Assembly: GCA_003021655.1 (NCBI GenBank)
Contig: PXRP01000037.1
Location: 112,707-176,706 of the forward strand
Length of the DNA: 64,000 nt
From: Halobacteriales archaeon QS_4_69_31
GTDB taxonomy: Archaea; Halobacteriota; Halobacteria; Halobacteriales; Haloarculaceae
Reading direction: 5' to 3'
Position numbers and translations under genes: made by a program. The notes under the pieces are model-generated. The model made no database searches. It was given only the letters and a program-made list of their open reading frames with translations, and was not told the origin of the DNA. Positions 61,480 to 64,000 of this stretch are shown here, piece after piece (the stretch's first letter is position 1; each line of letters begins with the position of its first letter).

Positions 61480-62106
61480 CTAATGGTCGTTTCGGTGGCG
61501 GGCCGGCGCTGTCTGAGGGGAGGCCGACTGCCCCGGAACCCGCGGGGCGCCCACCGGTCGCTCTTGCAGTGTCGCGCCGGGAGTGGTCTGCGGGCTGGTC
61601 GTCTTCCTCGGGGTCATGGTCGTCGGAGTGGCACTGACGGCGCCGGTCGCCGCCCCCGAGACCGACGCCGACCGCGGGCCCGCCCGGTAGACGACGAGGA
61701 CGACCGCGACGGTCGCCCGCCCTTCCGGGACCGCCAGCGAGAGCGGCCCGGTCGCGTAGCCGACGCCGAGCGCGGCGGTCGCGCCGACCGCGAAGCCGCG
61801 GCCGGCCAGGGCGAAGACCCCGAAGGCCGACGGCACCGCGACCACCACCCCCACGCCGCCCGCGAGTACGACGAAGGCACCGACCATGAGGGCGAACGCG
61901 GTCGCCGTGCCGGACCCCTCGGTGGCGCGTGCCACGACCGCGGGGGCGGCGCCGGCGTCGAGTGCTAGCCCGACCGCGGTGCCCGGCAGCGCCTGGGTGA
62001 CTCCCGAGAGCAACAGCGCGTCGACGGCTGTTCGTGCCGACGACCGCCGGGAGGCATATGTACCAGCGGTCCTCAGAGGGCGTGTGGACAGCGTCGAGGT
62101 CAGCAC
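61480..62106 (-). CDS. possible Ala/Gly/Val-rich membrane protein, start uncertain
   Basis: An open frame of up to 208 residues. About residues 30-140 are hydrophobic with three to four helices (TATAFALMVGAFVVLAGGVGVVVAV, FGVFALAGRGFAVGATAALGV). The last 60 residues are Thr/Pro/Arg-rich and look unlike a normal haloarchaeal tail, so the 3' part may be frameshifted. The first ATG overlaps the divergent SRPBCC gene, and I find no better start with a promoter. A hypothetical gene or a decayed one. Confidence 0.35.
   Translation of the reverse strand: MLTSTLSTRPLRTAGTYASRRSSARTAVDALLLSGVTQALPGTAVGLALDAGAAPAVVARATEGSGTATAFALMVGAFVVLAGGVGVVVAVPSAFGVFALAGRGFAVGATAALGVGYATGPLSLAVPEGRATVAVVLVVYRAGPRSASVSGAATGAVSATPTTMTPRKTTSPQTTPGATLQERPVGAPRVPGQSASPQTAPARHRNDH
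62055..62060 (+). promoter_or_regulatory. TATA-like box of the SRPBCC gene
   Basis: CATATG about 27 bp before the GTG at 62084; supports that start. Confidence 0.5.
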
Positions 62107-62608
62107 CGTCGTCTACCTGCCGCCCGCGGACATCTACGAGTTTCTCCTGGACTTCCCGGGGTACGCCAACTACTCGAAATACCTCCAGCGGGTCCACAGC
62201 GACGGCGACGGCTCGCCGGGGACCCGGTACGCGCTCCGCTTTGCCTGGTGGAAGATCACGTACACAGCACACACGCGCGTGACCGAAGTCGACCCGCCCA
62301 ACCGCATCGACTGGGAGGTCATCAAGGATATCGACGCCGAGGGCTACTGGGAGCTAGCGGCGGTGCCCGACCGCGCGCCGCCCGAAGCCGAGACCGCCAC
62401 GCGGGTTACGCTACGCATCGAGTTCGACGCGTCGTCGGTCGGCGACGTGGACCTCCCCTCGTTCGTCTCTACCGCCTGGGTCGTCGAGAAGGTCAAACCG
62501 CTCATCCAGGACGAGGCCGAGCGCATCGTCGAACGGATCGTCGCCGACCTCGAAGGGGAGAAACGACCCGTGGAACTGACTATCCACACGACACCCGACA
62601 CGGTGTGA
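62084..62608 (+). CDS. SRPBCC-family (START/polyketide cyclase-like) protein
   Basis: A 174-residue lipid- or hydrophobic-ligand-binding fold. It begins with the strand VDSVEVSTVVYLPPADIYEFLLDFPGYANYSKYL, typical for the family, then TRYALRFAWWKITYTAHTRVTEVDPPNRIDW and a long C-terminal helix VEKVKPLIQDEAERIVERIVADLEG. The GTG at 62084 is chosen from promoter spacing; the frame is open further upstream. The ligand is unknown. Confidence 0.85.
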   Translation: MDSVEVSTVVYLPPADIYEFLLDFPGYANYSKYLQRVHSDGDGSPGTRYALRFAWWKITYTAHTRVTEVDPPNRIDWEVIKDIDAEGYWELAAVPDRAPPEAETATRVTLRIEFDASSVGDVDLPSFVSTAWVVEKVKPLIQDEAERIVERIVADLEGEKRPVELTIHTTPDTV

Positions 62609-62681
62609 CTCCGCCGGTCGACGGGCGGTCGCCGCGGCCGGACCGAGCACGCTTTTGGGCCCGGGCCGCTTGTCTCCGGGT

Positions 62682-63647
62682 ATGCGAGCCGTACGCCTGC
62701 ACGACCACGGCGGACGAGACGTCCTCCAGGTGGACGAGGTCGACCGGCCGACGCCCGGCGAGGGCGAGGTCGCAGTCGAGGTTGCCGCGGCCGGGGTGAA
62801 CCCGGTGGACACGTACTTCCGCGACGGGTCGTACACGCCTGTCGAACTGCCCTTCACGCCGGGCGTCGACGTCGCCGGGACCGTCGCCGAACGCGGCGAC
62901 GGCGTCGACTCGTTCGCCGTCGGCGACCGCGTCTTCGGGACCGGCATCGGCAACGCCTCCTACCAGGGTAGCTACGCCGAGTACGCGACCGTGCCCGTCG
63001 ACCGCCTCGTCGCGTTGCCCGACGGCGCCGACCTGACGGAGGCGGGGGCCGCGGGCGTCGCCGGCGTCACCGCCTGGCGGTCGCTGGTCGACCACGCGGC
63101 GCTGGACCCTGCCGAGTACTGCCTCGTCCACGGCGGCGCGGGCGGCGTCGGTCACGCCGCCGTCCAGGTCGGCGACGCGGTCAGCGCCCGCGTGCTCGCG
63201 ACCGCGGCACCGGACTACCACGACCGCGTGAGCGAACTCGGCGCCGAGACGGTGCTCGACTACGGCCGCGACGGCCTCGCCGACGCCGTCCGCGACGCGT
63301 CCGAGGGGGGCGTTGACGTGGTGCTCGACCACCGCCTGGACGACTACCTCCAGTTCGACGCCGACGTCGCCGCGACCGGCGCACGCGTCGTCGGGATCGG
63401 CGAGAACTCCCCCGACCCCGGCTTCACGGACGACGGCGCCGCACGGTCGAAAGACGTCAGCTACCAGTTCATGAGCATGTTCAACACGCCCGACCTGCGG
63501 GTCCCCCTCCGGGGTATCGCTCACCTCATGGACACGGACGCGCTCTCGGTCGAACTCGCGCGGACGTACGACCTCGACGAGGCCGCCGAGGCACAGCGCG
63601 CGGTCATGACGGATAGCTTCCTCGGAAAACTGGCGGTCGTCCCCTGA
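62682..63647 (+). CDS. NADPH:quinone reductase-like (zinc-independent MDR) oxidoreductase
   Basis: A 321-residue medium-chain reductase. The N-terminal GroES-like domain has AAGVNPVDTYFRDG and FTPGVDVAGTV; the Rossmann domain has VHGGAGGVGHAAVQVG (about 149-164). The zinc-binding Cys/Asp set of alcohol dehydrogenases is missing, as in quinone oxidoreductases. ELGAETVLDYGRDGLADAV follows in the usual place. It probably reduces quinones or enones. CTTTTGG near 62653 is a TATA-like element about 29 bp before the ATG. Confidence 0.88.
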   Translation: MRAVRLHDHGGRDVLQVDEVDRPTPGEGEVAVEVAAAGVNPVDTYFRDGSYTPVELPFTPGVDVAGTVAERGDGVDSFAVGDRVFGTGIGNASYQGSYAEYATVPVDRLVALPDGADLTEAGAAGVAGVTAWRSLVDHAALDPAEYCLVHGGAGGVGHAAVQVGDAVSARVLATAAPDYHDRVSELGAETVLDYGRDGLADAVRDASEGGVDVVLDHRLDDYLQFDADVAATGARVVGIGENSPDPGFTDDGAARSKDVSYQFMSMFNTPDLRVPLRGIAHLMDTDALSVELARTYDLDEAAEAQRAVMTDSFLGKLAVVP

Positions 63648-63667
63648 CGCCCACCCCGGCGTCACCA

Positions 63668-63751
63668 GTACTCGACTTGCGCTCCTGACATCCACTCTGG
63701 TCTCGCCCGGCACTCGATTTGCGCTCCCGACGACGCTCCCAGTCTGGGCAA
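63668..63751. repeat. 42-bp direct repeat between the reductase and halocyanin genes
   Basis: Two diverged units from 63668 and 63710 share (G)(T/C)ACTCGA(C/T)TTGCGCTCC and TCTGG. They lie between two convergent stop codons. Confidence 0.65.
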
Positions 63752-63759
63752 GCGGGGGT

Positions 63760-64000
63760 CTACCCTTCCGTCGTACTGCTTTCGCCGTAGTTGCCGCCGT
63801 ACTTGATGAAGAAGTACGCCAGTCCGAGCGTCGCGGCCATGGCGAAGCCCGCCGCGACGCCGAGGGACTTGGCCGCGTCGGGGACGTCCGGCCCGCCGCC
63901 ACCGCCGCCGCCGACCTGTTCGGTCTCGACGTCGGGGCCGACGGCGATGGCACCTTTCATCCCCAGGTCCTCGTGGGGCTGGCAGAAGTAGGTGTACATG
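63760..64000 (-). CDS. halocyanin/plastocyanin-like copper protein, C-terminal part (cut by window edge)
   Basis: The last 80 residues of a gene that enters from the right edge. YTYFCQPHEDLGMKGAIAVG carries the Cys, His and Met ligands of a type 1 copper site. A Gly-rich linker and one C-terminal transmembrane helix (LGVAAGFAMAATLGLAYFFIKYG) follow, ending in a short polar tail. It is probably a membrane-anchored electron carrier on the outer face. The N-terminal domain and signal are outside the window, so the exact family is open. Confidence 0.8.
   Translation of the reverse strand, partial: MYTYFCQPHEDLGMKGAIAVGPDVETEQVGGGGGGGPDVPDAAKSLGVAAGFAMAATLGLAYFFIKYGGNYGESSTTEG

Overview
The window comes from a halophilic archaeon of class Halobacteria (a haloarchaeon). 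It is very GC-rich, and its predicted proteins are strongly acidic (long Asp/Glu runs). Many genes have a TTTAA- or TATA-like element 25-30 bp before an ATG, GTG or TTG, the layout of leaderless haloarchaeal transcripts. Several families are typical of the group: a fused FolC/FolP protein, type IV pilins with [10 protein letters not shown] signals, RdfA, DUF5778, DUF4013, Bat-type HTH regulators, a halocyanin-like protein and a haloarchaeal Mrp operon. I saw no rRNA, tRNA, CRISPR array or insertion sequence.

Layout. 1-13 kb: a cut-off BCCT-type transporter, a K+ channel with a TrkA-N domain, an EamA transporter, RidA, formate-THF ligase, an alanyl-tRNA editing protein, FolCP, and small stress or unknown proteins. 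14-30 kb: a one-carbon/methylated-amine island. It holds a BCCT osmolyte transporter, a threonine/serine dehydratase, two dimethylglycine-oxidase-like FAD-GcvT proteins, a deacylase, an HTH regulator, a MetF-type reductase, a serine hydroxymethyltransferase and a DmdA/GcvT-like protein. With fhs and folCP this outlines a tetrahydrofolate-dependent route from imported betaine-type osmolytes to glycine, serine and pyruvate. 30-49 kb: a Bat-like regulator, RdfA, two cold-shock proteins, DUF5778, DUF4013, RqcH, a tandem ABC exporter pair, an MBL hydrolase, a lipoprotein, Elp3, a bicupin, an S1/OB/DHH-like protein and Yip1. 49-52 kb: three type IV pilins and a DUF7344 HTH protein. 52.5-58.7 kb: a complete mrpABCDEFG Na+/H+ antiporter operon. 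59-64 kb: a GT87-like membrane protein, CoaBC, an SRPBCC protein, a quinone reductase and a cut-off halocyanin-like protein.

Main observations. (1) The serine hydroxymethyltransferase has a clean in-frame loss of about 34 residues that removes the PLP-binding lysine loop. (2) All three pilin promoters carry the palindrome TTCAA-N7-TTGAA at a fixed 36-37 bp from the TATA-like element. (3) About a dozen gene ends, mostly 3' ends, carry degenerate 24-42 bp tandem repeats, several of which copy the gene's own stop codon. (4) The DHPS half of FolCP has lost most of the canonical catalytic and substrate-binding residues. (5) dimethylglycine-oxidase-like and dehydratase genes are 29 bp apart on one strand, which supports a betaine-to-pyruvate module.
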